Source of the DNA: Schistosoma haematobium
Lineage: Eukaryota; Platyhelminthes; Trematoda; Strigeidida; Schistosomatidae
DNA: 64,000 nt
Assembly: GCF_000699445.3 (NCBI RefSeq)
Contig: NC_067198.1
Location: 23,571,536-23,635,535, forward strand
Reading direction: 5' to 3'
How positions within the stretch are numbered: the first letter of the stretch is position 1; each line of letters starts with the position of its first letter. A program made the position numbers and the translations under genes. Under the pieces are notes generated by a model. That model had not been told where the DNA came from and searched no databases. It worked only from the letters and a program-made list of their open reading frames with translations. Shown one piece after another: positions 33,380-43,800 of the stretch.

Positions 33380-33610
33380 CAGAGAGTTCATCTGCTAGGG
33401 TTGGGAAATCCTGATTCAAAACTACCGGTGCACATGGGCTCCAGAGGGAGCGAACGATTTATGAGTCTGTTTTTGGTTATTGGTTACCATGGCATAGTAT
33501 CTCTTAACTTTAATCTAATACCCTGTTTATCAGGCCTCTAGGTCAAAGCGTCGAAGAGAAACCTCCTAAGAAAACTATTTGCCTAAGTTTTTACACCCGA
33601 AGAGTGTCCC
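33380..33610 (+). mobile_element. SINE-like repeat, worn copy
   Basis: Blocks of the SINE-like family appear in the right order: GAAATCCTGATTC, GGTGCACATGGGCTCCAG, ATTGGTTACCATGG, a CAGGCCTCTAGGTCAAAG block, and CACCCGAAGAGTGTCC. Identity is much lower than among the other copies and the tail is not clear. Confidence 0.45.
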
Positions 33611-33789
33611 TGACTTTTCTCAAATATGGTAACCAAAATTATGAAGAAATTAATATTCTTGCTCCTCTTCCTCTATCACTGAAAGTATAATTAATATTCA
33701 AATAATCCAACTGTTTCGTTCTACTTTGTTTCATTCCGTTTTCTTCCCACTGTTTTATTTTATTTTCAACTCTTTCATTAGCACCTCCA

Positions 33790-36450
33790 CTTCGAAATGG
33801 CTTTCCCATCTAAGTGATCTCAAGTCGATGACTGGCTGAAGTTTCAAATGTTTCCATCAGATATGAAATCTGAACCAGCTTTCCTAAAATCACACGGTGC
33901 ATTTTCAGTGGCCGTCATCAACGTTTATGCAGTGACCCAGAACTTTCAACAGATAGGTTTAGCTACGTTCGTGGAAAGTAATGACATTGACGTTAGCTAT
34001 ATATACGAGACCCTTACTTAAAACTTTAATGAAGTACCACAAATTTGTTCGTTATCTTTCGATTTGAAAACTTGTTTCATGTCCATTCATCCGGTGAATA
34101 TGTGGCATCTTCACCCAATTCGGCTGGCATATGTGGCATCAATCTATAGGACTCTCATTAACAGTCATTTATTCGCCATCAGATTAGGAAGTCCCATTAA
34201 TGTGAGAAATTGGATTGGGGAACGATGTCTTTTCAAAACCCTCCCATATGCCCTGAAAGATTATAGTCTGAGTGGAATCGAGGATGAGTTCTACTAACAA
34301 CCAAATTATCTTGTTAAGAAATCTCATTCAACAAACCTTGTAGTGTTGGCCGAATGTGTGGTTTTGTGTACAGAGTTGTTGGGGTGGCCAATTGGGATTA
34401 GTCGGTCAAACGTCCGATAGCGGTGACCGTCTTGTGGAAGCATGTGCATATCACAACTTGTTCCTGTTTAGCACCAAATTCCTGCAGTTTTCACAAATAT
34501 GCTACCTAGCGCCTTCTCTCTGCAACTGAACCTACACCAAGACTGGTCTCTTTGAAACCAGATACCCCTGGACTAGTTGTGTACAAAAATAATGCTTCTT
34601 TTAGGGCAACTATCTAGACCTTGATCATCTTAGGTTTTAGTGTCTATAAATTCGTCTTAAACAGGTAGGTATAAATCCCCTGAAACTTTCGTCACAACCA
34701 AATACCACATTGAGTTAGGTTCAAGGATAACTATCAACCCACCGAAAAGTTTAGATGAATACTAGCTGCATTTGTATAACGTCGTGGAAATGTTGAGTAA
34801 CATCGCTTACAAGCGCTGAGTTTCTACAAGATGTTTTCAACTCCATGAGGTACGTCGGTCTATTCCATCCAACTTTGAGCTTGATGACAAATGCAGATTC
34901 TTACTTAAGGGAATCGTGCTAAGTTCGCATAGTGACGTAGAAGTCTGGTGGTTGGAGCGTTCTGACGAATTCAAAGTTGCTTCCTTTAACTGATGTAAGC
35001 TGTTTCAACTCATCTGTGTCATTGGTAGCAAGAAGATTAGCGATTGAAACAATCTACGGAGCTGATGAGACGCCATTAGATAACATCAAACTATCTCCTG
35101 GAAGGTGAATAGAGTTCTCCGAAGGTATTTCAGTTGAGTGACGACCCATTCAACGAGGCGGAGGTACACGGGGAATGTTAACGCTAGGAGCCCAAGTCAC
35201 TAGGATCAGAGGACATACTACCGGACTGTTCAGGAATGGTGGCGAACTTCTGGTAAGGGAGCTGAATGGGTTGTTTAGACAGTTTTGAGTAGTGTTTCAT
35301 CACTGTTAAACGAAGCGACTATGATACCTACATTTGAAAAGAACCTATATCATCTATTCGACAACTATGGATGGAAAAGTCCACTCCTGGGTGAATATAA
35401 ACTATAGGGTCCCGTCATAACTCGCGAGGAACAGGATGGTTTTCGTTCAGGTTGTGAATGCGTTGATCATATTCCCACCTTTTACTGAATGTTAGAGGAC
35501 CACCGTACCTATTGCAAGCCAACAGTATTCATAATTCTTGACCTCAGGGCCCCTTTCGATTAGTTGGATAGGACTGTTCTCGTCTAGTGAAGTGTCCTAG
35601 AAGTTCGTTAACACCTTGAAGGCTCTGCATCTAAGTACCTAAAGAAGAATGGAGGTACACAACCACCTCTTCCCATCGTCCCACTTGAGCAATAAGGATA
35701 GGCAGAACTGATCACTTTCACCATTCCTCTTCAACTCTGCCATGACATTCTGGAAAAAGCTCTGGTAGTATGTAGTGGTGGTGTGGGCCCGTTACCTATA
35801 CGAAGACACTGATCTTGAGCATGGGGATGATAATGTCTCGCTATGCAATGATATTGAAGTTATCCAAATCGTACTTAAGTATTTGGCAATCAGTTTCCAT
35901 AGGTATGACATGTACTTTGGAACTTCTAGATAAAAAGCACTTCAACAAGGCTGGTAGGAGCGTGTGTACACTGACTCTTGATGGTGAGCAGTTAGAAGTC
36001 GAAAACTATTGTATTTGGGTAGTTTTGTGTGCTGATGGTAGCGTAACTGATTAAGTTAATTTGCGTATAGTAAAAGTTAGAGTGGCCTATGCCATTTCGG
36101 AGTCATTATGATGTTAGTCCGGCTGTAAAAGACCAGGTCTACGACGCGTTTGTGAGAGCAGTTTTGGTTCAAGCTCTTAAAACCCGGCCTCCCCAAGTTG
36201 ATTGTTTGGTAACTTTCTGTTTGATGACTGTTGTCTCCAAAGGAGTGCAGATAACTAGTGAGAATACCACTGGTAATCTTGGAGTCCAATCGTTTGTATT
36301 AGGGCTAAGTGGCAATAATTCAGTTGGTCCCCACCATGAAATACCGGCCTCGCTGGCTTTGGCACGTGCTAAGAATTTTTTCACAGCGAGATCTACATTT
36401 TGGTTTCTTTGCCGACTCTGAACCTACACAGAAATAGATAAGTGTTGAAT
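33790..36450 (+). pseudogene. old non-LTR retrotransposon, endonuclease plus reverse transcriptase (family B-like)
   Basis: A worn but long copy. In order: an endonuclease start (AVINVYAVTQNFQQIGLATF, then DIDVSYIYET) near 33,910-34,010; an endonuclease middle in the open frame 34064-34297 (HLFAIRLGSPINVRN, then LKDYSLSGIEDEFY); a reverse-transcriptase fingers block near 35,430-35,560 (QDGFRSGCECVDHI, then FIILDLRAPFD); and C-terminal pieces at 35815-36054 (QLEVENYCIWVVLCADGSVTD) with remains to about 36,450. The motif order matches a full element, but stops and frameshifts occur throughout. It is an ancient insertion by comparison with the RTE copies. Confidence 0.75.
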
Positions 36451-37506
36451 ATATGACATGGAGGAGCGGTATGAAAGAAGCCAACTGCTGGTTTATCACG
36501 ATTCCTATGTTCGGATCTTAGAGGTAGTATAGCCATTGACTTAAAAAGTTATCAGGCATGGCTCACAACAAAAGTCAATGACGGGCGTTCTGTAGTTTCA
36601 TTTTAAATTCCTGGTAAAAGCCAAAGGAACTTCCTTAACTGAAAAAAGTGCTTTTTATTTGTATTTTTCGAACTGACTAGTCTCCCCTATTATAATTTGT
36701 TTTTTTCATTTATTTATTCGACAATGCTTCCTCGCCTCTCCCCATCTCCCAAAAACTCATTTTCTTATTTGTGTGGAGCATATTTATTTTGTTACCTACT
36801 TGTATCAGTAGTTAAGTCAATATAAAAACAGAGTTATCGTGTATCAACGTAATTTCCAACATGGTTGTAAGTTAATAATAATACAGTTAAAGTCGATAAG
36901 AACTTTATGACCGCCGTTCAAATTAGGTTCTATATATGAATTCTTCACCGTCGAAATTTATCATCGTAGTGTATTGTAAGAGAATACATTTTCTACCTGG
37001 AATTCAAATTTACACATTATTAAGGCACGCCGTTTGTAAAATAATTTTATGTTATGTAAGCTATATAACTTTGTCAGAGAGAAATCATTGTCGCGCTTAT
37101 ATAACTACTCTTCCACGATGAGCCTTAGAATTATTTCAGAGATACTACTAGACATCTATTTTACCAATTTTCAGGCCTTTTCTCTTATTTCTTTATTAAG
37201 GTTTGCTGAAAATGATTTTCGGAAATATTTCAAGTCATTGAATTAATTACAACTTTGTGAATCTGATGATATTTCTGAAACTTATTTAAAAGAATTCCTA
37301 GGTTATCACACCTACATTGTCAAGGCAAACAACCAAAATAATATATATTTTCAGAAATTAATTATGCAGTTACTAAAGGACACTGGGTGAGAACAAAGAT
37401 GGGAAACCTGATATTCAAGTAAATAAGGAAAAAATAAACGGTCTAAACACGTCTGAAGAAAAAAAACAAAATAAATAACATATGTCCTGATAGAAAGTAA
37501 TTACAC
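36451..37506. other. intergenic, nothing recognised
   Basis: This is the 3' flank of the CATIP gene. No exon was found. A TTTATT (minus-strand AATAAA) near 37,190 could serve as a polyadenylation signal. Confidence 0.45.
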
Positions 37507-37695
37507 TTATACAGTTTTAACAGAAAATATTCTACTCGGTAACGCGCGAGCTGAAAAACTCTTGAAGTATTCTGAAGCGTATTTCACTACCTCATCTGGT
37601 TTATGAAGTAATAATGATTTAATAAAGTCAGAAATCATATCATGTATCTCTGGGTGATCGCGCAGATATAAAAGATATTGAGCTTTGATTTCATC
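37507..37695 (-). CDS. CATIP: CATIP terminal exon, RIIa-like segment
   Basis: 189 nt after acceptor TTTTTTAG. It encodes 62 residues: DEIKAQYLLYLRDHPEIHDM, a conserved helix pair, KPDEVVKYASEYF, and a short basic tail ending SVKTV. The pattern HPE...DF...KP(D/E)(D/E)V...A.EYF resembles the RIIa dimerisation/docking fold seen in several ciliary and sperm proteins. The similarity is read from the pattern, not tested. Confidence 0.88.
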   Translation of the reverse strand, partial: DEIKAQYLLYLRDHPEIHDMISDFIKSLLLHKPDEVVKYASEYFKSFSARALPSRIFSVKTV

Positions 37696-40600
37696 CTAAA
37701 AAACGAAAAAAACGAATCTACATCAATGATGACGGAAGGAAAAAGCAATTTGTGGACTTTTTGCATTAATATGTAATGAAATTTAGAGAACAGATGTAAA
37801 TGATGGAAATTTAGATTTCTCAGTTCTGACTTCATACTATTCGGTCATAAGCAATATCACTTATAATGATACTGAACCAGAAATCCTTATGTCGTGCTCA
37901 ATTAACTCGAATGTCGTTATCTTTATAATATATGAGAGACTTATTTACCCGCAAAACACTACTAAACGTTATTGTCCTTTCGTTTTAGAATTAATCAAAA
38001 ACTATATTTCATGCATTTAGAAATTTGTTTCCCAACAACTGGATATTGATTTCAAGCTGACTCCACTTACTTTAGTCTTGACAAAAACTTATTGAATCTT
38101 ATTTCCTCTCGATTAGCTGGGTTTGCCAATTTTCAAACTTTTCGCTGTAAATTTGATTTCATTTAATTCGAATGTGCATCTTTGGAGCATACTTACAATG
38201 AGAAAGTACTTCTAACTACAAACTTAACAAAGGTTTACGAAATTCAAAGTTAATGTTAGCAATAAATTTTACCTTTCGGTCTAAAAAACGCGAATAAAGT
38301 TCCAGATCATCTTCCCAATTTAAGGAAACCTTTGTGACGACTGGTTTAGGCAAATACATTTCTAAATTAAAGGACATTTAAAGGAAATAACTGGAAAACA
38401 AACCTTTTTTGAACAATTCAGGTATGGCGTTCGCCTTTATGGTGATCGGAGAGCCAACTTGTATTCTTAGTATCATATGGCTGAAACAATTTTTTAGAAA
38501 ACTTTTCACTACTTCTACTTTAAAAATGACAAGATTATAGGGAGATCGCTATTTTAATTGACTTAAATTTCAAAGAATATGTAAAGACGATTGATTAGAT
38601 ATGATTCCAATCACTAAACGGATGTATGGCTACGTATTGAGTACAGTAAATGTATATAAGCATACACATGAAACCTCATTTTCTTAGACTAGCGCTACTA
38701 ATGTAGGTAGTGATTTTTCAAAGTAGTCTAATCGTGACGAAAACCTAACTAGCCAATAGATTCCACTTACCTATTCAAAATATAGTAGTTTATATTGATA
38801 TCACTAATCTTTTCTGAACTAATGAGGCTTAGACATAAAGTATTTGAGTATTCCGTATTTTACCTGACCATCTACTAATGGGTTTGATTTCAAAATGTGT
38901 ACGAAGTAGCTGAAACATACAGTTAACATTACAATACGCACACTATGATTACATCTAATCATAAACTATTACGCATAAATATACAAAAGCACATATCACC
39001 TACCAGTTAAATACTAAACGCTGAACTAACTGATAGACAGTACTTGATTGACTGGGTGCACTATAAATTAGTGACAATTATTTAACTTAGCATGGTGATT
39101 TATGAAGGGTCACTAAACATATTTATGATTACACTCACTGTAATGTACACGGTTACAATTTATTTATTTGAACACATACATGTTGGTACAAGGGGGCATC
39201 AAAAATATATGCGCCACACAAAACAATGAAAATGGGGACAGAAAAAGAAGTTAAGGTGTGTTTATGAGAAAAAATGCTCTCACACGGCCACGCGTATACA
39301 GCCTCTGCCAGGGAAGTCCTACTCACTGCCTTCTCGTGGCGGTGTTGTTAACGAAATTGAGAGGACGAAAAGCGAATGTCCGACGCCTTAACCATGCCGA
39401 TGAACACGGTGAGTCCACCTACGGGGGGATGGAAAACCCTGATTCCAAACCAATGGCGCACATGGGCTCCAGTATCCTGCGGGGACAAATGGCGTATGAA
39501 CCAATCGTTGGTCACCGGTTACCATGAGATCGCATCTCCTCATGATGCTCCACTGCCTTGTGGGTCAGACCTTTAGTTCAAAGGCTCGGGGTGTGGCCCC
39601 TTTAGAAAACCACCTGCTCCTGTTTGCGTACCCGGTCAGTATCACAGCCCACACACAAATAAAATTAAATAACTATATTCACTGAAAATACCATTCACCC
39701 TTCGGTCACAAATAAATTGGGCGTTTAATAAATATACGTGAATATAGTCACATATGGATGTGGTGTGTCTTTTGTAACCTTTACCTGTGTCTTTAAAGCA
39801 ATGTTGCGTCTCCTACAAACTATTAAAATCTATAATACACCAGTTTAGTGTAGTAGCTCACACTTTTTATATGTTTTAATGCAAATATAAGAACGTAGGT
39901 CGTTTAATTGCGTGACTTGCCAGCTTATCAAGGAAAGACACTTGAAAACAACAAAGTAAAAAGCTTTAAAATAAGGTTAAAATACTCTTACCCGTCCTGC
40001 ATAAAGTAAGTTTGCCAGGATGACGGAAGGGCTTTTTGAGAATGCACAGTCCTCTGGATTCCTCTCAATGATATTTCACTATTTCCGATGGATACGTTTC
40101 TTTCTCCAAGATCAATCTGTTTATTGTTGGAAAATGTTTTTGAAAAAAACCCACATAGGACACCGTGGCTAGATTATAATCTGTATCTAAACCAATAACC
40201 TCGAAAGGAACAGAAAAAGCAGATTTAACCAAAATTCGCTGAAAAATCAAATCCGAACCCTCGGCAATTAACCCTAATACATTAGATTGGGCTAAGTTTT
40301 TCTTTGTTGAAAACTTAATTTCTCCATTCACTGATTCAGTACAACCGATTTCATACACATTCTCAACAAGTTCGATGGTAGACTTTCTTTCCACAACACT
40401 TCCGTTCATCTAGAACATATCTTTGGAAAAAATTTTCAACATACCACAATGGTTTCTAATTTTGTTTGGGAAATTGTCTCAAGAGAGGAAGTTATATTTG
40501 CTTCAAGTGTCGTAGTGCTATGTATTTCCCCTAGCATGGTTCTAATTGACGTTTTCACAAGGAGCCCTTTCATATCTAGATCCTTATTCGTAACTCGACA

Positions 40601-40810
40601 CTAACGTTGAAACTGGAGTTGGTGGATATTTATTACCTCATATGACCCTACAACTTTGTTATTATTTGAATAACATATGAGAACGTCATCAAACACAACA
40701 GTTTCCAACTTTTCGGCCTCTTTCGAAGTAGAATAATTGGTAATCTAATAGCTACCCAAATTATGTAGAAACTGCTGGGCTGTAACATTCATGCAAGCAC
40801 CACACTCCAT
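37507..40810 (-). CDS. CATIP: CATIP orthologue (ciliogenesis-associated TTC17-interacting protein)
   Basis: Eight minus-strand exons join in phase: 40810-40756, 40719-40637, 40600-40445, 40409-40155, 40116-39992, 38480-38404, 38361-38273 and 37695-37507 (stop TAA). The CDS is 1,029 nt, 342 residues; the human protein is somewhat longer (about 390). The start ATG (40810-40808) follows an in-frame TAA by three codons. Family blocks occur in order: AQQFLHNL and KLETVVFDDVL near the start, EGSDLIFQRILVKS, GLDTDYNLATVSY, IQRTVHSQKALPSSWQTYF, then YFMQDGHMILRIQVGSP, WEDDLELYSRFLDRK, and a C-terminal RIIa-like segment HPEIHDMISDFIKSLL with KPDEVVKYASEYF. In vertebrates CATIP works with TTC17 in actin assembly during ciliogenesis; the same role here is inferred. 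The four 5' introns are 35-38 nt, one 3' intron is 42 nt, and two others are 577 and 1,511 nt. Confidence 0.87.
38273..38480 (-). CDS. CATIP: CATIP exons 6 and 7 with a 42-nt intron
   Basis: Exon 6 (38480-38404) gives HMILRIQVGSPITIKANAIP. Exon 7 (38361-38273) gives LPKPVVTKVSLNWEDDLELY and SRFLDRK. The 42-nt intron (38403-38362) has a GTTTGT donor and a TTTAG acceptor. The RIQVGSP and WEDD.ELYSRFLDRK blocks are the most conserved parts of the family. Confidence 0.88.
38481..39991 (-). other. CATIP: CATIP intron 5 (1.5 kb) with a SINE-like insertion
   Basis: This is the largest CATIP intron. It contains the rearranged SINE-like copy at 39.16-39.67 kb. The exons on both sides join as ...YFMQDG plus HMILRIQVGSP, so no further coding segment is needed inside. 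Confidence 0.8.
39159..39667 (-). mobile_element. SINE-like repeat, copy with inverted 5' part
   Basis: The first about 75 bases (39159-39232) are the 3' end and AAATA tail of the family on the minus strand. The rest (about 39269-39667) is the family body on the plus strand. Together they make nearly one full unit in which the 5' part is inverted relative to the tail. This is the product expected from twin priming during target-primed reverse transcription. The body keeps an open frame (39258-39527) with LTRPRVYSLCQGSPTHCLL and GGMENPDSKPMAHMGSS. It lies inside CATIP intron 5. Confidence 0.7.
39992..40116 (-). CDS. CATIP: CATIP exon 5
   Basis: 125 nt. It encodes IDLGERNVSIGNSEISLRG and IQRTVHSQKALPSSWQTYF. 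Its frame differs from that of the open frame running through the upstream exon, which is explained by the 38-nt intron at 40117-40154 and not by a frameshift. Confidence 0.88.
40117..40755 (-). other. CATIP: cluster of four micro-introns in CATIP
   Basis: Introns at 40755-40720 (36 nt), 40636-40601 (36 nt), 40444-40410 (35 nt) and 40154-40117 (38 nt). Each starts with GT and ends with AG, and removing all four gives one open frame that matches the family without gaps. Donors are GTAGCT, GTAATA, GTATGT and GTGGGT. Very short introns near the 5' end of genes are a known feature of schistosomes. Confidence 0.82.
40155..40810 (-). CDS. CATIP: CATIP exons 1 to 4
   Basis: Exon 1 (40810-40756) starts MECGACMNVTAQQFLHNL. 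Exon 2 (40719-40637) gives KLETVVFDDVLICYSNNN. Exon 3 (40600-40445) gives CRVTNKDLDMKGLLVKTSIR and MLGEIHSTTTLEANITSSLE. Exon 4 (40409-40155) gives MNGSVVERKSTIELVENVYE and ends LDTDYNLATVSY. The second ATG (MNVT) could also serve as the start. The ATG at 40409, although it follows a TAG directly, is internal: that TAG is the splice acceptor. Confidence 0.83.
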
Positions 40811-43800
40811 TCTTCTTTATATAACTTCAAATAAGCCAAATAAACATTGACGACCAGATCCATCGAATTAATGTGAACAAACAAATACTAGACACATACT
40901 ACTGTTTCGTTCCTATCTGAATAAGAAGTAGAAAATTTTCTATCAACACTTCAAACCATCGCTTGTAGAATATTCAAAGCACGTTTTGCGTCGGAGCTTT
41001 TAATACTATCTGGCCTTAACGGAAAACCGAAAAATAAAGATAATAATTTATGGGACGGCCAAACCGTCAAGCCAGAGGTTTTCGTGCACATCTTACATAT
41101 TGTCGCGGATAAAAATCACCTAGTGAATAAGCCTTGATTACTATCATCTTGGAATGCACTTCGTGGGAATAAGTTCTGAGTCAATTCATTCCGCGTTCCT
41201 TCTCAGTAACTCAGTATTTTTCATACGTTTCCTTTGTGACAATTTATATCAAATATACCGACAATGCATCTCAGCATGCCTAAGAACCATCTCTTGAAAT
41301 TCAAAGAGAGAAATAATAAAATAATCCATTCTTTGTTAATGTCTGAAAAATTTGGACGCAAAATAATAAGCTGTCAGCGTAATATTATTAGACAGATAGA
41401 TTAAATATCTATTTTCATAAACCTAAAAATGTTTGGGATCATAGGTCACTAAGGGTCACTGAGCGCAAGTTAGAAATAATAAGGTTAGATAAAGTTTTAA
41501 ATATCCACTAAACTAATTATTTTTCAAGATTTTTCAAGCCACAGAGCACTACTTTCTAGTACATCATCGTGGTAGTTGAATGTTAACAGATAAAAACATT
41601 TGACCTTATGAGCTCATCCCCGAGACTTTTTCCTGATTTCTTAGACAGTTAAGTGTCTTATTGTTCCTCGTCATGTAAGAAGATTTCTCCCGGAAAATTA
41701 TTTTTTGAAGTGAATCAGACATGATATGGTTAGCAGAAAATGGCATAAAAATTTATTTAACAAGTTTAACCGGATGACACTAGTATGTCAAGTGATTATT
41801 ATGTATTAGTGGATCATATCTGGCATATATGCACACGTGATGTGCAGTGAGACTTCTAATCTGACTAGTTTGCTCACTAGAAGCGTTCCGCGGAAGGTTG
41901 AAATGTGATTTGATGGGCAGGTTTAACTGAGATAGTCAGCGTCAATGTCATATTCTTATAAAAATGTCTATTTCGCGGAATTGAAGAACACTTCACTTAC
42001 GTCTTTCTAGTTACTGAGAAATATAAGTGAGTGAGTGTGAACATTTAGAAAGGACTAATCAGGATTTTAAGTCGCTAAAATTGCCACAAATTTCTATAGA
42101 CGCTTCAAGATGATGAGATTATAAAGTTGTAATAAATATATTGCTAATAATCATAAATTATCTCCGATAACAATAGGTCGTATGAACTTAACGTTTAAAG
42201 TATTAATAAGCGTATGAAAATGTAATAATATTATTAATGCATTTCTGATATGCTTCCACCAAAATATCGCATGTTTTCGGTTTCTTAAAAGATTTACTTC
42301 ACAATAATATCCAAGTTAAACAACTTTCAGAGTGTATTATTTGAGGTCTATAACAATTACCTGATACATAAAAATGGGATGGACGTCTGGAAAGGGTCAA
42401 TACAAGAATTACAGTATCATAAGTTTCGATATAAGACCTGACAACATCATTGACTATTTACATATTTGGTTCGAAATAAGGTGACATGACATTATTGTAG
42501 TAATTATATATAATAAGTTATTATTTATTAGCATTCAGAATGTGCTGTCTATTGAATGGTAGTTCGACCGTAACTCTGCCTGCTTTCTTTAGCCACGAAT
42601 AGTAGACAAAAGACTGATACTAATCGTTTTTACGCTTTGCGAAAGCCTTATTAAATACCCTACATCGGTTCTAATATAAAACCCATGCCAATTAGCCTAA
42701 AGGATCAAAGTTGAAATGTAACATTCGATGCCTATTAAAACAATACGGTAATGTTACATTAGGCAAACCATACAGTCTGCTAAGTAAAAAATAATGTAAA
42801 TACTAGTGTTGTTTCAGTGATATGACAACCGTAGTTTTAAAACGTAATATGTATTTTTTTTTAGAGAGCATCGAAAGTGTGTACAATAAAACAAACCGTG
42901 GATGTAGTGTTATTTGATTTGTAACAAAGTCTTAGTAGAGACTACTTCATTATTTAAGACAACATACCAACACAAACATTTCGTGCAATAAAACAGTTCA
43001 GGTTTCATCACACAATTGTTTCAACAATGTTCATAATATTTTCACTGACTCCATAAAGTGTCGGATATTGATTTCTCGTCAAAAATTATGCGCCGATGTT
43101 TTCGTAAATATGAACTAGAATAAGAATAAACAGTTATATATGTTTTGCAAACAGAATCCAAAATAAATCATGGTTGTAGCCTACACAAACAGTTATAAAA
43201 GTGAATATATGAAAGAAGGAATTTGCAGTTGATAGAAACTTAGACGTAAGTGAAGCATATTTTGAGTAAGAGAGCATATGTAAACAATTGTGTAGGTGGT
43301 ACCAAGTTAGTAGCCGATCATCATCTTCAGATGAACCCAGTATGACATTTTGATAAAACAATGAATCTAAGTATTCGGATGAAAATATATGTATTTATGT
43401 AGTAAGATAAAAAACAGTTGGTAATGGAATATGCATTAGATCAGAAACATCTAAGAGTAGTGTGATAATATATTTGTAACCAATCATTTACATGGCATTC
43501 TTACCGGTATGGTCAGAAGTATGCAACAACGGTTTACATCTGATTTGCAAGACCACTGATTTGTCAAGAAATATTTATAACAGAAACTGCATAAGAATTT
43601 ACTAACTTTGTATTTGTATGATATATCCGTCTATTAACTTTGTAGATGTTGTAAAGTGACAATTGAAATCCGCTTAGTATAATCTCCGACCCTGAACTTC
43701 GCATACGTTACGTCTGTATTTAAGATATGTAAGACGATCCATGACTGTACACTGCAAACGTGCTGCTAGAAGAAAGAGAAAGAACTGTGAGTTGTTTGAT

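Noticed and set aside
38771..38909. Two mini-exons (38771-38808 and 38864-38909, minus strand) that could be joined in phase into CATIP, with a 14-nt one near 39000-39013
   Set aside because: They have good splice sites and fit in phase, but the family sequence runs directly from exon 5 (...YFMQDG) to exon 6 (HMILRIQVGSP). Adding them would insert residues in the middle of a conserved block.
40065..40409. The open frame 40065-40409 as one exon ending KYH
   Set aside because: The last 30 residues of this frame do not match the family, while another frame just downstream does. A 38-nt intron (40117-40154) resolves it.
40409..40409. ATG at 40409 as the CATIP start
   Set aside because: The TAG directly before it works as a splice acceptor, and the upstream exons carry conserved family residues.
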